Shown: positions 1-6,729 of the stretch, in pieces
Layout of the letters: each line of letters begins with the position of its first letter
How positions within the stretch are numbered: position 1 is the first letter of the stretch
From: Muribaculaceae bacterium
Lineage (GTDB): Bacteria; Bacteroidota; Bacteroidia; Bacteroidales; Muribaculaceae
Assembly: GCA_017545095.1 (NCBI GenBank)
Contig: JAFYCU010000281.1
Coordinates: 1 to 14,585, forward strand
Length of the DNA stretch: 14,585 bases
Direction: 5' to 3'
Notes under the pieces: model-generated
Databases searched by the model: none
Told to the model about the DNA's origin: nothing
What the model saw: the letters and a program-made list of their open reading frames with translations, nothing else
Position numbers and translations under genes: made by a program

Positions 1-102
1 AATCAATATGTGAAGCAAATACAGAAGAAATTGAACCGCAGACCCAGACAAAAACTCGACTTTTACGCACCTATCGACGTGTTCAACAAAATTTTTCAGT
101 AA
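1..102 (+). CDS. IS30-family transposase, C-terminal fragment (cut by window edge)
   Basis: The forward frame from base 1 is open and ends at TAA 100-102, giving 33 residues. It contains KKLNRRPRQKLDFYAPIDVF, which matches the conserved tail of IS30-family transposases, where a K-L-N-x-R-P-R-K-x-L-x-(Y/F)-x-(T/A)-P-x-x-V-F pattern lies after the last catalytic Glu. The catalytic DDE residues would lie upstream of the window, so integrity cannot be judged. The family call comes from the pattern and has not been confirmed by a search. The element sits directly upstream of the rho promoter, so the normal chromosomal neighbour of rho is interrupted or lies beyond it. Confidence 0.8.
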   Translation, partial: NQYVKQIQKKLNRRPRQKLDFYAPIDVFNKIFQ

Positions 103-140
103 CTTTGCAACTCAATTATGCATTGACCAGTTGACTCCGC
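1..140 (+). mobile_element. Right end of an IS30-like insertion sequence (boundary approximate)
   Basis: The transposase ends at 102, and IS30 elements normally finish within a few tens of bases of the stop codon. The stretch around 120-140, containing GCATTGACCAGTTGAC, is a plausible terminal inverted repeat. The matching left end and any target duplication are outside the window, so the boundary is an estimate. Confidence 0.4.
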
Positions 141-163
141 CGGGCGTTTTTTTTTGCCAAACA

Positions 164-195
164 TTTGCTCAGTTCTAATTTGTTTTGTAATTTTG
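164..195 (+). promoter_or_regulatory. Bacteroidota-type promoter for rho
   Basis: TTTG at 164-167 is followed after exactly 20 bases by TAATTTTG at 188-195. This matches the Bacteroidota sigma-ABfr consensus TTTG-N19-21-TAnnTTTG. Transcription would start near 199-203, giving a leader of about 230 nt before the rho ATG. No equally good promoter was seen between 200 and 432. Confidence 0.65.
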
Positions 196-250
196 CCACG
201 CAAATCAACCAACCGCCCGATGTCCTTGCCAAAAATGATAGGACATTCTC

Positions 251-277
251 AGTCGGGTGATGTCCCCTGACTTTTTT
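251..277 (+). terminator. Terminator-like hairpin with T-run inside the rho leader
   Basis: AGTC-GGG at 251-257 can pair with CCC-(T)-GACT at 265-272 with one bulged T and a 7-base loop, directly followed by a T-run through 277. It lies about 50-75 nt downstream of the predicted start. It could therefore act as an attenuator of rho or as the end of a small RNA. The stem is modest, so activity is uncertain. Confidence 0.45.
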
Positions 278-351
278 AGCACAACTCACATTCACGACAT
301 TACACGCTATGTGTGTAAAGAACAACAACTGATGTTTTTTGTCTTATGACT

Positions 352-386
352 GCCATATCCCTATGTGCACCAGCAATTGATATGGC
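352..386 (+). repeat. 8-base inverted repeat in the rho leader
   Basis: GCCATATC at 352-359 and GATATGGC at 379-386 are perfect reverse complements separated by 19 bases. The second arm ends 46 bases before the rho start codon. This could be an RNA hairpin or a protein-binding site. There is no T-run after it. Confidence 0.5.
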
Positions 387-432
387 TAATGGGGGACTGA
401 TTGAAAAGTAGTATCACATCACATATTTATAT

Positions 433-2736
433 ATGTATAATATCAATGAACTGAACGCAATGGCCGAAGAACAACTTCACACCATTGCGCAAGAGATGGG
501 AATTAATAAAGTCGATAAATTCGACCGGCAGGCTTTGGTGTATGAGGTGCTTGATCAGCAAGCCATCAACCATTCCGATACCGACGATGCAGAACCTGCC
601 AAGAGAAAGGGGGGGAAATCAAAATCGAAAGCCAAGCAGCAAGAAGCCGACAAGCAAGCCAAGCAACAGGACACCGACAAGCCAGCCAAGCAAAAGGGGG
701 CCGACAAGCAGGCTAAGCAAGCTAAGCAGGCCAAGCAAAAAGGCGTCGACAAGCAAGCCAAGCAGCCCGACGATGACAAGCAAGCCAAGCAATCTGACTC
801 CGACGCACTGACCAACCAGCCGGCCGATGATGCCGCCAATCAAGTTCCTGCTGCGCCAGTCAAGAAAAAACGTGGCCGCCCGTCGGCAGCCGAGAAGGCC
901 GCACGATTGAAACAACAACCGGCCTTGCCCTTCGATGTTGATGACGCTGTCAAGTCACTTCCGCAAGAGCCTTCAACCGAAAAAACGCAAGCTGTTGCCG
1001 ATGTGCAGCCCGTACCGGAGGACGAGGTGAAGAAACGCAGGCGCGGCCGTCCGAGCAAAGCCGAACTTGAGGCTCGCAAGACTCAAGCTGATGATGCAAA
1101 TGTGCCAGCCGAGCCGGCAGACCGCGACACCAACGATGCCGCGGCCAACGATGCCAAAGCGGCCTTGCCAGCACCGATGGCCGAGCAGCCCACGATGCCT
1201 GAGCCTCCTGCGGCTCCTGAGGCTTCCTCGACAACCACAAAGAATAGCGAACCCATCGTGGAGCATCAAGCCTCAGCCGATGCATCAGCCGATGCATCGC
1301 AACAGAACTCCACGAACAAGCAAGGCATGTCGTTGGGCGCTTTCTTCAAAACGGGAGGCGTGCAAACCTTCAAGCCGCGCACGCAACAAGAACGTGAGGA
1401 GGATGCCAGGCGACGCGAGGTGGAACGCCGCCGGCGCGAGGAGGAAGCGGCAAAAGCTCCCATCGTGCTCATGGAACCGCAAGGCGAACGACAGCAACAG
1501 CAGCAGCAAGGTGGTGGCAAGAAAAACAAAAAGAATAAAAAGAACAACCAGCAAGGTGGTCAGCAGCAACAACAGCAGCAATCCGTCAACCCTTATGCTG
1601 GTAGCCCCTATAACTTCGAAGGCATTCTTGATGCCACTGGCTTGCTCGAAATCATGCCCGATGGCTATGGTTTCCTCAGGTCGAGCGATTACAACTATTT
1701 AAGCTCTCCCGACGACATCTATGTGTCGACGCAGCAAATCAAGAACTACGGCCTGAAAAGCGGTGATGTGGTGGAATGCACCATTCGCCCGCCCCGCGAA
1801 GGTGAGAAATACTTCCCCTTGTGCAACGTGCTGCTCATCAACGGACGACAGCCGGAGTTCATTCGCGACCGTGTGCCTTTCGAGCATCTGGTGCCGCTCT
1901 TCCCCGACGAGAAATTCGACCTGGTGAGCAAGAACAGGCCCACCATCTCGCAGCGTGTGGTTGATTTGTTCGCCCCCATTGGCAAGGGGCAGCGCGGACT
2001 CATCGTGGCTCAGCCCAAGACGGGAAAAACCATCCTGCTCAAGGATATCGCCAATGCCATCAGCGAGAACCACCCCGAAACCTATATGATTATCCTGCTC
2101 ATCGACGAGCGCCCCGAGGAGGTGACCGACATGGCGCGCAGTGTGAAAGCCGAGGTGATCGCATCCACCTTCGACGAGCCTGCCGACCGCCACGTGAAAA
2201 TCGCTGACCTTGTGCTCTCGAAAGCAAAACGCATGGTGGAATGTGGCCACGATGTTGTGATCCTGCTCGACTCCATCACACGTCTCGCGCGTGCCTACAA
2301 CACCATTGCTCCCGCTTCGGGCAAGATTCTCTCGGGCGGTGTGGATGCCAATGCCCTGCAACGTCCCAAGCGCTTCTTTGGCGCAGCACGCAATATCGAG
2401 AATGGCGGAAGCCTCACCATCATCGCCACCGCACTCATCGACACCGGTTCGAAGATGGACGAGGTGATCTTTGAGGAGTTCAAGGGTACCGGCAACATGG
2501 AGTTGCAGCTCGACCGCAAGCTCAGCAACAAACGCGTCTTCCCCGCTGTGGATGTGATGGCTTCCAGCACCCGGCGCGACGACCTCCTGCTCGACCGCGA
2601 TGTGCTCAACAAAATGTGGGTCATTCGCCGGTTCCTCAGCGACCGCACCTCGGTCGAGGCGATGGAATTCCTCAAGGAACGAATGGAACGCACGCGCACC
2701 AACGAGGAGTTCCTCATCACCATGCAAGATAAATAA
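433..2736 (+). CDS. rho: Transcription termination factor Rho with large N-terminal disordered insertion
   Basis: Rho is the hexameric RNA helicase/ATPase that ends transcription at Rho-dependent sites. Residues 1-45 ([10 protein letters not shown]...) form the Rho N-terminal helical domain. The RNA-binding cold-shock-like domain begins near G397 ([14 protein letters not shown]). The P-loop AQPKTGKT covers residues 526-533 with K532, followed by a Walker B-like [16 protein letters not shown] and the Q/R-loop region [18 protein letters not shown]. All catalytic landmarks are intact. At 767 residues it is far longer than the roughly 420 of Escherichia coli Rho. The excess is a low-complexity segment at about 48-395 with DKQAKQ repeats, two RGRP AT-hook-like motifs, a charged Arg/Glu stretch at 314-342 and polyglutamine blocks. 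Disordered Rho insertions are known in Bacteroides, where the insertion drives phase separation. The start at 433 matches the family N-terminus. ruvX follows after 2 bases. Confidence 0.98.
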   Translation: MYNINELNAMAEEQLHTIAQEMGINKVDKFDRQALVYEVLDQQAINHSDTDDAEPAKRKGGKSKSKAKQQEADKQAKQQDTDKPAKQKGADKQAKQAKQAKQKGVDKQAKQPDDDKQAKQSDSDALTNQPADDAANQVPAAPVKKKRGRPSAAEKAARLKQQPALPFDVDDAVKSLPQEPSTEKTQAVADVQPVPEDEVKKRRRGRPSKAELEARKTQADDANVPAEPADRDTNDAAANDAKAALPAPMAEQPTMPEPPAAPEASSTTTKNSEPIVEHQASADASADASQQNSTNKQGMSLGAFFKTGGVQTFKPRTQQEREEDARRREVERRRREEEAAKAPIVLMEPQGERQQQQQQGGGKKNKKNKKNNQQGGQQQQQQQSVNPYAGSPYNFEGILDATGLLEIMPDGYGFLRSSDYNYLSSPDDIYVSTQQIKNYGLKSGDVVECTIRPPREGEKYFPLCNVLLINGRQPEFIRDRVPFEHLVPLFPDEKFDLVSKNRPTISQRVVDLFAPIGKGQRGLIVAQPKTGKTILLKDIANAISENHPETYMIILLIDERPEEVTDMARSVKAEVIASTFDEPADRHVKIADLVLSKAKRMVECGHDVVILLDSITRLARAYNTIAPASGKILSGGVDANALQRPKRFFGAARNIENGGSLTIIATALIDTGSKMDEVIFEEFKGTGNMELQLDRKLSNKRVFPAVDVMASSTRRDDLLLDRDVLNKMWVIRRFLSDRTSVEAMEFLKERMERTRTNEEFLITMQDK
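649..792 (+). repeat. Imperfect tandem repeat encoding DKQAKQ units in Rho
   Basis: The 144 bases encode residues 73-120 of Rho, built from repeated D-K-(Q/P)-A-K-Q units separated by short spacers such as QDT, KGA, KGV and PDD. The DNA core GACAAGCAAGCCAAGCA recurs nearly unchanged. This suggests expansion by slippage or unequal exchange, and copy number probably varies between strains. Confidence 0.85.
1492..1581 (+). repeat. CAG/CAA polyglutamine tracts flanking a [10 protein letters not shown] block in Rho
   Basis: Six Gln codons lie at 1492-1509 and seven at 1561-1581. Between them is a Gly/Lys/Asn-rich stretch including [10 protein letters not shown]. They sit just before the RNA-binding domain. 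CAG and CAA are mixed, which limits slippage, but the region is still low complexity. Confidence 0.85.
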
Positions 2737-2738
2737 TT

Positions 2739-3152
2739 ATGGGGCGCATTTTGGGCATAGATTATGGACGCAAGCGGTGCGGCGTGGCCGTCACCGACAC
2801 GTTGCAGATTGTGGCGACAGCATTGGGCACCGTTTCCACGCACACGTTGCTGCAATTTGTAACCGACTATGTGGCGCGTGAGCCGGTGGAGTGCATTGTG
2901 GTGGGGCAACCAACCCAGCTCAACGGACAGCCCAGCGAGAGCATGCGCTACATCACACCATTCGTGGAGCGATTGCGACAAGCCTTACCCGAAATCACGG
3001 TTGTGATGTATGACGAGCGTTTCACGTCTACCATTGCACATCAAGCCATGATTGATGGAGGCATGAAGAAAAGCGACCGGCGCGACAAGGCTCGCGTCGA
3101 CAGCATCGCAGCCACAATCATCCTCAACGACTACCTCAGCTCAAGAAAGTGA
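2739..3152 (+). CDS. ruvX: RuvX/YqgF RNase H-fold nuclease (pre-16S rRNA processing / putative Holliday junction resolvase)
   Basis: The 137-residue protein has the usual length and fold signature of the YqgF family. It begins [20 protein letters not shown] with the first acidic residue D8. It has the VVGQP turn, YDERFTS with D92/E93, and the final acidic D121 in RVDSIAA, so the RNase H-like catalytic set is complete. Family members mature the 5' end of 16S rRNA in E. coli, and a resolvase role has also been proposed. The ATG lies 2 bases after the rho stop with no Shine-Dalgarno site, so translational coupling to rho is likely. ruvX next to def is, as I recall, common in Bacteroidales. Confidence 0.95.
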   Translation: MGRILGIDYGRKRCGVAVTDTLQIVATALGTVSTHTLLQFVTDYVAREPVECIVVGQPTQLNGQPSESMRYITPFVERLRQALPEITVVMYDERFTSTIAHQAMIDGGMKKSDRRDKARVDSIAATIILNDYLSSRK

Positions 3153-3199
3153 GCGAGCACTATAACCATCATTGATTATTCATAAATTAACCGTCAACA

Positions 3200-3769
3200 A
3201 TGAAGCTTCCAATCTATTTATACGGCCATCCTGTGTTGCGAACTCCCACCGAGCTGGTCACTCCCGACACACCGCAACTGGCTGAACTCATCGAAAACAT
3301 GAAGGAGACCATGTATGCCAGCGAAGGCATTGGCATCGCCGCCCCACAGGTGGGGCACAGCCTGCGCCTGGTGTATATCGATGTGGATGTTCTGGGCGAC
3401 GACATGCCGGAGCTTAAAGACAAGCGCATGGTGCTCATCAATCCCGAAATCACCGTCGATGAAACGGCTCCGACAGTGACCCGTGAGGAGGGGTGCCTGA
3501 GCGTCCCCGGCATTCATGAACCCGTGGCGCGACATGAGCGCATTCATCTCAAGTGGACCGATGAAAACTTCCAGCAGCACGAAGAGGACATCGAGGGCTA
3601 TTTGGCTCGTGTGGTGCAGCATGAATGCGACCATCTGTTCGAAACGCTGTTTATCGACCGCATCTCGCCCATTCGCAAGCAGCTCATTCGCTCAAAACTT
3701 GCCAACATTGTCAAGGGGAAGGTGAATTGCAGCTACCGCACAAAAAGCTATGAGAAGAAGCGGAAGTAA
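3200..3769 (+). CDS. def: Peptide deformylase
   Basis: This enzyme removes the formyl group from the N-terminal methionine of new proteins, using a bound metal ion. The 189 residues contain all three family motifs: GIGIAAPQ (43-50), EGCLS (97-101) and QHECDH (140-145). The metal ligands would be C99, H141 and H145, with catalytic E142. The length is normal. It follows ruvX after 47 bases with no obvious promoter or terminator between them, so it probably belongs to the rho-ruvX-def transcript. In many Bacteroidales a TPR protein and thrS follow def; here a 400-base gap and an unrelated barrel gene follow, so that order is broken. Confidence 0.96.
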   Translation: MKLPIYLYGHPVLRTPTELVTPDTPQLAELIENMKETMYASEGIGIAAPQVGHSLRLVYIDVDVLGDDMPELKDKRMVLINPEITVDETAPTVTREEGCLSVPGIHEPVARHERIHLKWTDENFQQHEEDIEGYLARVVQHECDHLFETLFIDRISPIRKQLIRSKLANIVKGKVNCSYRTKSYEKKRK

Positions 3770-3821
3770 CCTCCAGAAAGCCTCGCTAAATCCACTAAAA
3801 CGACGGGGTGGCGAAAGAAAA

Positions 3822-3849
3822 GTGAAGGGACTCTCACGAGGGCCTTCAC
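3822..3849 (+). terminator. Hairpin after def, possible terminator without a T-run
   Basis: GTGAAGG at 3822-3828 pairs perfectly with CCTTCAC at 3843-3849. An inner CTC/GAG pair closes a TCAC loop. It lies about 55 bases after the def stop. No T-run follows, so it may be Rho-dependent, an RNA-stabilising element, or not a terminator at all. Confidence 0.4.
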
Positions 3850-3918
3850 AAACCTTAAATCTAATACCATGAAAAACACACATGCAAAAGTACTCACTTT
3901 TTCCAATACCGAGCAAAT

Positions 3919-3957
3919 AATTAACTATGAATTAACGTCAAGATGTAATTAATTAAC
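3919..3957. repeat. Three AATTAAC direct repeats in helical phase
   Basis: AATTAAC starts at 3919, 3930 and 3951, with spacings of 11 and 21 bases, close to one and two turns of DNA. The last two copies extend to AATTAACGT. Such phasing can mark a protein-binding array, but the bases are AT-rich and chance is possible. Confidence 0.35.
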
Positions 3958-4048
3958 GTTTATTATGATTGTTGAGGGGTAACAGTTGTATGTTTTTGCC
4001 GGAAGTTGCTTTTGCGGGCCAGTTCAGGTTAAGCGATAAGGAGGTGTT

Positions 4049-4117
4049 ATGTTGCTTGATTTGGGGCTTTGTGAATTTTTGCTGACGAGGAAATTAAACC
4101 TTTTCGGCATTCGATAG
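4049..4117 (+). CDS. Possible 22-residue leader peptide with a Shine-Dalgarno-like site
   Basis: ATG at 4049 opens a 22-codon frame (MLLDLGLCEFLL, then TRKLNLFGIR) ending at TAG 4115-4117. It is preceded at 4038-4045 by AAGGAGGT, a full anti-Shine-Dalgarno complement, with a short 4-base spacer after GGAGG. Such sites are rare and little used in Bacteroidota, which is the only reason to list this ORF. It may be chance. It ends 52 bases before the barrel gene. Confidence 0.2.
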   Translation: MLLDLGLCEFLLTRKLNLFGIR

Positions 4118-4169
4118 TCAAAGTGCAGTAAACACAAATAATTTGTTTTATTAACTAAATTTTATTGTA

Positions 4170-4727
4170 ATGAAGAAAGTGTTTTTGATGCTTGCCGCTG
4201 TGATGGTGAGCATGAGTGCCATGGCACAGGTGAGTTTCGGTGTCAAGGCCGGTTTCGACATGACCAACTTCTGGGGTAGCGACACCAAGCATGGTATGGC
4301 TCCCAACTATCAGTTTGGTGGCTTGATGGAGTACAAGTTTAACGACAAGTTCGCCCTCGGCCCCGAGGTGGTGTTCGCCGCTCAAGGTGGCAAGTTTAAC
4401 CACACAACCACAAATGTGAACTACATCAACGTGCCCGTGCTGGTCAAGTACTATGTGAACCCAGACATTTCGATTGACTTCGGTCCTCAACTGGGTATCA
4501 ACGTCTACAGTAAAGTAACCACAAACTCTGGTGGAGTCAAGCAGACTATCGACTACAAGAGCAATACCAAGGCTGTAGACTTTGGTATTGGTATTGGAGG
4601 CACCTACAAGCTTGCCGACCATGCTTTCCTGCAGGCTCGTTACACACTTGGTGTGACCGATGTGCCTGACAATGGTGCAGATTGCAAAAACGGCAATATC
4701 CAGATTGCTTTCGCCTGGATGTTCTGA
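4170..4727 (+). CDS. Small outer-membrane beta-barrel protein (PorT-like / OMP_b-brl_2 type)
   Basis: The 185 residues begin with a signal peptide (MKKVFLMLAAVMVSMSAMA, cleavage likely before Q20). The rest alternates polar and apolar residues in strands with Gly/aromatic turns, for example VSFGVKAGFDMTNF, FALGPEVVFAAQGG, ISIDFGPQLGINVY and VDFGIGIGGTYKL. It ends in a strand terminating in Phe (IQIAFAWMF), the usual outer-membrane barrel end signal. Size and pattern fit the eight-stranded porin-family barrels that are abundant in Bacteroidota. The ligand or role is unknown; this family includes PorT of the type IX secretion machinery but most members are uncharacterised. It is a single gene ended by a strong terminator at 4751-4784. 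Confidence 0.85.
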   Translation: MKKVFLMLAAVMVSMSAMAQVSFGVKAGFDMTNFWGSDTKHGMAPNYQFGGLMEYKFNDKFALGPEVVFAAQGGKFNHTTTNVNYINVPVLVKYYVNPDISIDFGPQLGINVYSKVTTNSGGVKQTIDYKSNTKAVDFGIGIGGTYKLADHAFLQARYTLGVTDVPDNGADCKNGNIQIAFAWMF

Positions 4728-4750
4728 GCAAGACAACCGCACGTCTGCAT

Positions 4751-4784
4751 AAAAAAGACCGAGCATTGCGCTCGGTCTTTTTTT
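4751..4784. terminator. Strong bidirectional intrinsic terminator
   Basis: GACCGAGC at 4757-4764 and GCTCGGTC at 4770-4777 form a perfect 8-bp stem with a 5-base loop. Six A precede it and seven T follow it, so it works on both strands. It separates the barrel gene (forward) from nth (reverse), and its right edge is about 15 bases from the nth stop. Confidence 0.93.
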
Positions 4785-4798
4785 ATAGATAGTGTGGA

Positions 4799-5431
4799 TT
4801 ATTTTTTCTCATAGCTTTTGCACCATTGCTGCAAGGCGCAGTTTGGGCAGTCGGGCCGCAGGGCTTTGCACACGTAGCGGCCGTGGAGCAATATCCAGTG
4901 ATGCGCTTTGAAGCGCAGCTCGGCAGGGATGTGGCGTGTGAGGGTGCGCTCTACGTCCAGCGGTGTTTTGCCGTTCGACAGTCCCAGTCGGTTCGACACG
5001 CGAAACACGTGTGTGTCGACGGCAATGGCTGCTTTGCCGAAAGCCAGGCCCAGCATCACGTTGGCCGTTTTGCGTCCCACGCCGGGCAGGCGTGTGAGCT
5101 CCTCCATGGTGTCGGGAACTTGACCGCCAAACTCGTCGGTGAGCATCTGAGCCATCTGTTGCAGGTGAAGGGCTTTGCTGTTGGGATACGACACGCTCTT
5201 CACATGCTCCAGGATGTCGTCCACGCTAGCCGAGGCCATGGCCGATGGAGTGGGGTAGGCGGCCAGCAGGCCCGGCGTCACCTGGTTCACGCGCTTGTCG
5301 GTGCATTGCGCCGAGAGCATCACCGCAACGAGCAAACCGAACGGGTCGCTATATTCCAGCTCGGTGGTTGGCTCAGGCTGTGTGCGCTGGAAATAGTTGA
5401 GCACACCAGCATAACGTTCCTTAATGGTCAT
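4799..5431 (-). CDS. nth: Endonuclease III (DNA glycosylase/AP lyase)
   Basis: It removes oxidised pyrimidines and cuts the abasic site in base-excision repair. The 210 residues carry the helix-hairpin-helix LPGVGRKTANVML with catalytic Lys K121, the catalytic Asp D139 in VDTHVFRV, and the C-terminal iron-sulphur loop C188-x6-C195-x2-C198-x5-C204. All key residues are present and the length is typical. It lies downstream of pheS on the same strand after 150 bases and may be read from the pheS promoter; no promoter of its own was evident. It ends at the terminator shared with the convergent barrel gene. Confidence 0.97.
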   Translation of the reverse strand: MTIKERYAGVLNYFQRTQPEPTTELEYSDPFGLLVAVMLSAQCTDKRVNQVTPGLLAAYPTPSAMASASVDDILEHVKSVSYPNSKALHLQQMAQMLTDEFGGQVPDTMEELTRLPGVGRKTANVMLGLAFGKAAIAVDTHVFRVSNRLGLSNGKTPLDVERTLTRHIPAELRFKAHHWILLHGRYVCKALRPDCPNCALQQWCKSYEKK

Positions 5432-5498
5432 CGACGATGGTCAATCAAATAATGAGGTCAATCGATAACTCCGCCACGCATAATGTTGTCGGTGTGAG

Positions 5499-5515
5499 GC
5501 GAGACGCAGTCTCGC
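5499..5515 (-). repeat. Perfect 7-bp hairpin between pheS and nth
   Basis: GCGAGAC-GCA-GTCTCGC is an inverted repeat with a 3-base loop, extendable by a G-U and an A-T pair. It lies between the pheS stop and the nth start and has no T-run on either side. It could stabilise the upstream mRNA or be a dispersed palindromic repeat. Confidence 0.5.
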
Positions 5516-5581
5516 TTCAATCGCCAATCGTCAATTATCCAAATCAACTGCGCATCGCGGTATTATCCATTATCAATTATT

Positions 5582-6619
5582 TCAGTGTGCGCTCTTGAAC
5601 TCTTCCAGGAAGCGCACGTCATTCTCGCTGAACATGCGCAAGTCCTTAACCATGTATTTCAGGTTGGTGATGCGCTCAATTCCCAATCCGAATGCGTAGC
5701 CACTATAGACGGTGCTGTCGATGCCGCTGGCTTCAAGCACATTGGGATCCACCATGCCGCAGCCTAGGATTTCCACCCAGCCGGTATGCTTGCAGAAACC
5801 GCAACCCTCGCCACCGCACAGCATGCACGATACGTCCATCTCGGCCGATGGTTCGGTGAACGGGAAATAACTCGGGCGAAGACGGATTTGCGTTTCGGCA
5901 CCGAACAACTCCTTGGCAAAGTTGAGCAACACCTGGCGCAGGTCGGCAAAGGTCACGCCTTTGTCGATATACAGACCTTCGATTTGATGGAAGAAACAGT
6001 GAGCACGGGCGGTGATGGCCTCGTTGCGATAGACGCGTCCCGGGCAGATGATGCGGATGGGAGGCTGCTGCCCCTCCATGGTGCGCACCTGCACACTGCT
6101 GGTGTGGGAACGCAACACGATGTTGCGCTTCACATCGTCTTTGTCTTGCTCGATGAAGAAGGTGTCCTGCATGTCGCGCGCGGGATGGTCGGGGGCGAAG
6201 TTCAACGCGCTGAACACGTGCCAGTCGTCCTCCACCTCCGGGCCATCGGCCAACGTGAACCCCAGACGTGAGAAAATGTCGATGATTTGCTTGCGCACCA
6301 CCGATATGGGGTGGCGTGTGCCCAGCTCGGCCGGGAAGGCCGGGCGGGTGATGTCGATTTTGTTCTTTTCTTTTTCCTGTGCTTTGAACGACTCGCGCAG
6401 GTTGTTGATGCGCTCGGTCACCAACGTCTTGAGTTCGTTCATGCGTTGGCCCACCTCACGTTTTTGGTCGGCAGGCACAGTCTTGAACTCGTTGAACAGT
6501 GCAGCCAGTTCGCCTTTCTTGCTCAGATACTTGATGCGCAATTCCTCCAAGGCAGCCTCGTTATCGGCCGACAGCTCGCGGATTTTCCCCTTCAGGTCCT
6601 CTATCTTTTCAATCAACAT
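5582..6619 (-). CDS. pheS: Phenylalanine-tRNA ligase alpha subunit
   Basis: It charges tRNA-Phe as the catalytic alpha subunit of an alpha2-beta2 enzyme; the beta subunit gene pheT is not in this window. The 345 residues begin with the N-terminal coiled-coil arm (about 1-85) that contacts tRNA. Class II landmarks follow: LRSHTSSVQ (169-176), motif 2 GRVYRNEAITARAHCFFHQIEG (194-215), FPFTEPSAEMD (252-262), LGCGMV (285-290) and motif 3 GYAFGLGIERI (307-317). A Cys-rich knuckle with C265, C268, C273 and C276 is present, as in many bacterial PheS proteins. Length is normal. A TAACTTTG element lies 25 bases upstream of the start, and nth follows on the same strand. Confidence 0.98.
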   Translation of the reverse strand: MLIEKIEDLKGKIRELSADNEAALEELRIKYLSKKGELAALFNEFKTVPADQKREVGQRMNELKTLVTERINNLRESFKAQEKEKNKIDITRPAFPAELGTRHPISVVRKQIIDIFSRLGFTLADGPEVEDDWHVFSALNFAPDHPARDMQDTFFIEQDKDDVKRNIVLRSHTSSVQVRTMEGQQPPIRIICPGRVYRNEAITARAHCFFHQIEGLYIDKGVTFADLRQVLLNFAKELFGAETQIRLRPSYFPFTEPSAEMDVSCMLCGGEGCGFCKHTGWVEILGCGMVDPNVLEASGIDSTVYSGYAFGLGIERITNLKYMVKDLRMFSENDVRFLEEFKSAH

Positions 6620-6644
6620 AGTCGGTTCGGTTTGGTTTATCGTG

Positions 6645-6652
6645 CAAAGTTA
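6645..6652 (-). promoter_or_regulatory. Promoter -7 element for pheS
   Basis: On the reverse strand TAACTTTG matches the Bacteroidota -7 consensus TAnnTTTG and lies 25 bases before the pheS ATG. No TTTG is present at the expected 19-21 base spacing upstream, so only the -7 half is supported. Confidence 0.5.
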
Positions 6653-6729
6653 CTACTTTTTTCCCAATGCGGGGTTACTTTCCAGCCGAAAAATCGGCAA
6701 TAGGGCAGAATTTGCCTCGCAGAATAGGC

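Larger units (their letters stand above)
103..432 (+). other. IS/rho intergenic region and rho leader, no gene seen
   Basis: This 330-base stretch holds the presumed IS end, the rho promoter, alternative hairpins with a T-run (216-277), and a separate 8-base inverted repeat (352-386). Reverse-strand frames here show no recognisable protein. No Shine-Dalgarno motif precedes the rho ATG; the preceding bases are AT-rich, as is common for Bacteroidota genes. Confidence 0.6.
3770..4169 (+). other. 400-base intergenic region between def and the small barrel gene
   Basis: No recognisable protein is encoded. The region holds a hairpin at 3822-3849, a weak 6-base-stem hairpin at 3886-3901, three phased AATTAAC repeats at 3919-3957, and a 22-codon ORF at 4049-4117 behind a Shine-Dalgarno-like site. 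I could not identify a convincing TTTG/TAnnTTTG promoter for the gene at 4170. Confidence 0.5.

Noticed and set aside
649..792. Regular repeats considered as a CRISPR array
   Set aside because: The units are short, degenerate and in frame within rho, and there are no unique spacers of constant length.
1699..2727. A 342-codon reverse-strand open frame opposite rho
   Set aside because: It lies wholly antisense to the conserved catalytic part of rho, has no recognisable motif, and is explained by the GC-rich codon pattern of the forward gene.
3869..3952. A 27-codon ORF after def starting MKNTHAKVL
   Set aside because: It runs into AT-rich repeats (AATTAAC) and has no promoter; its end looks like intergenic filler rather than coding sequence.
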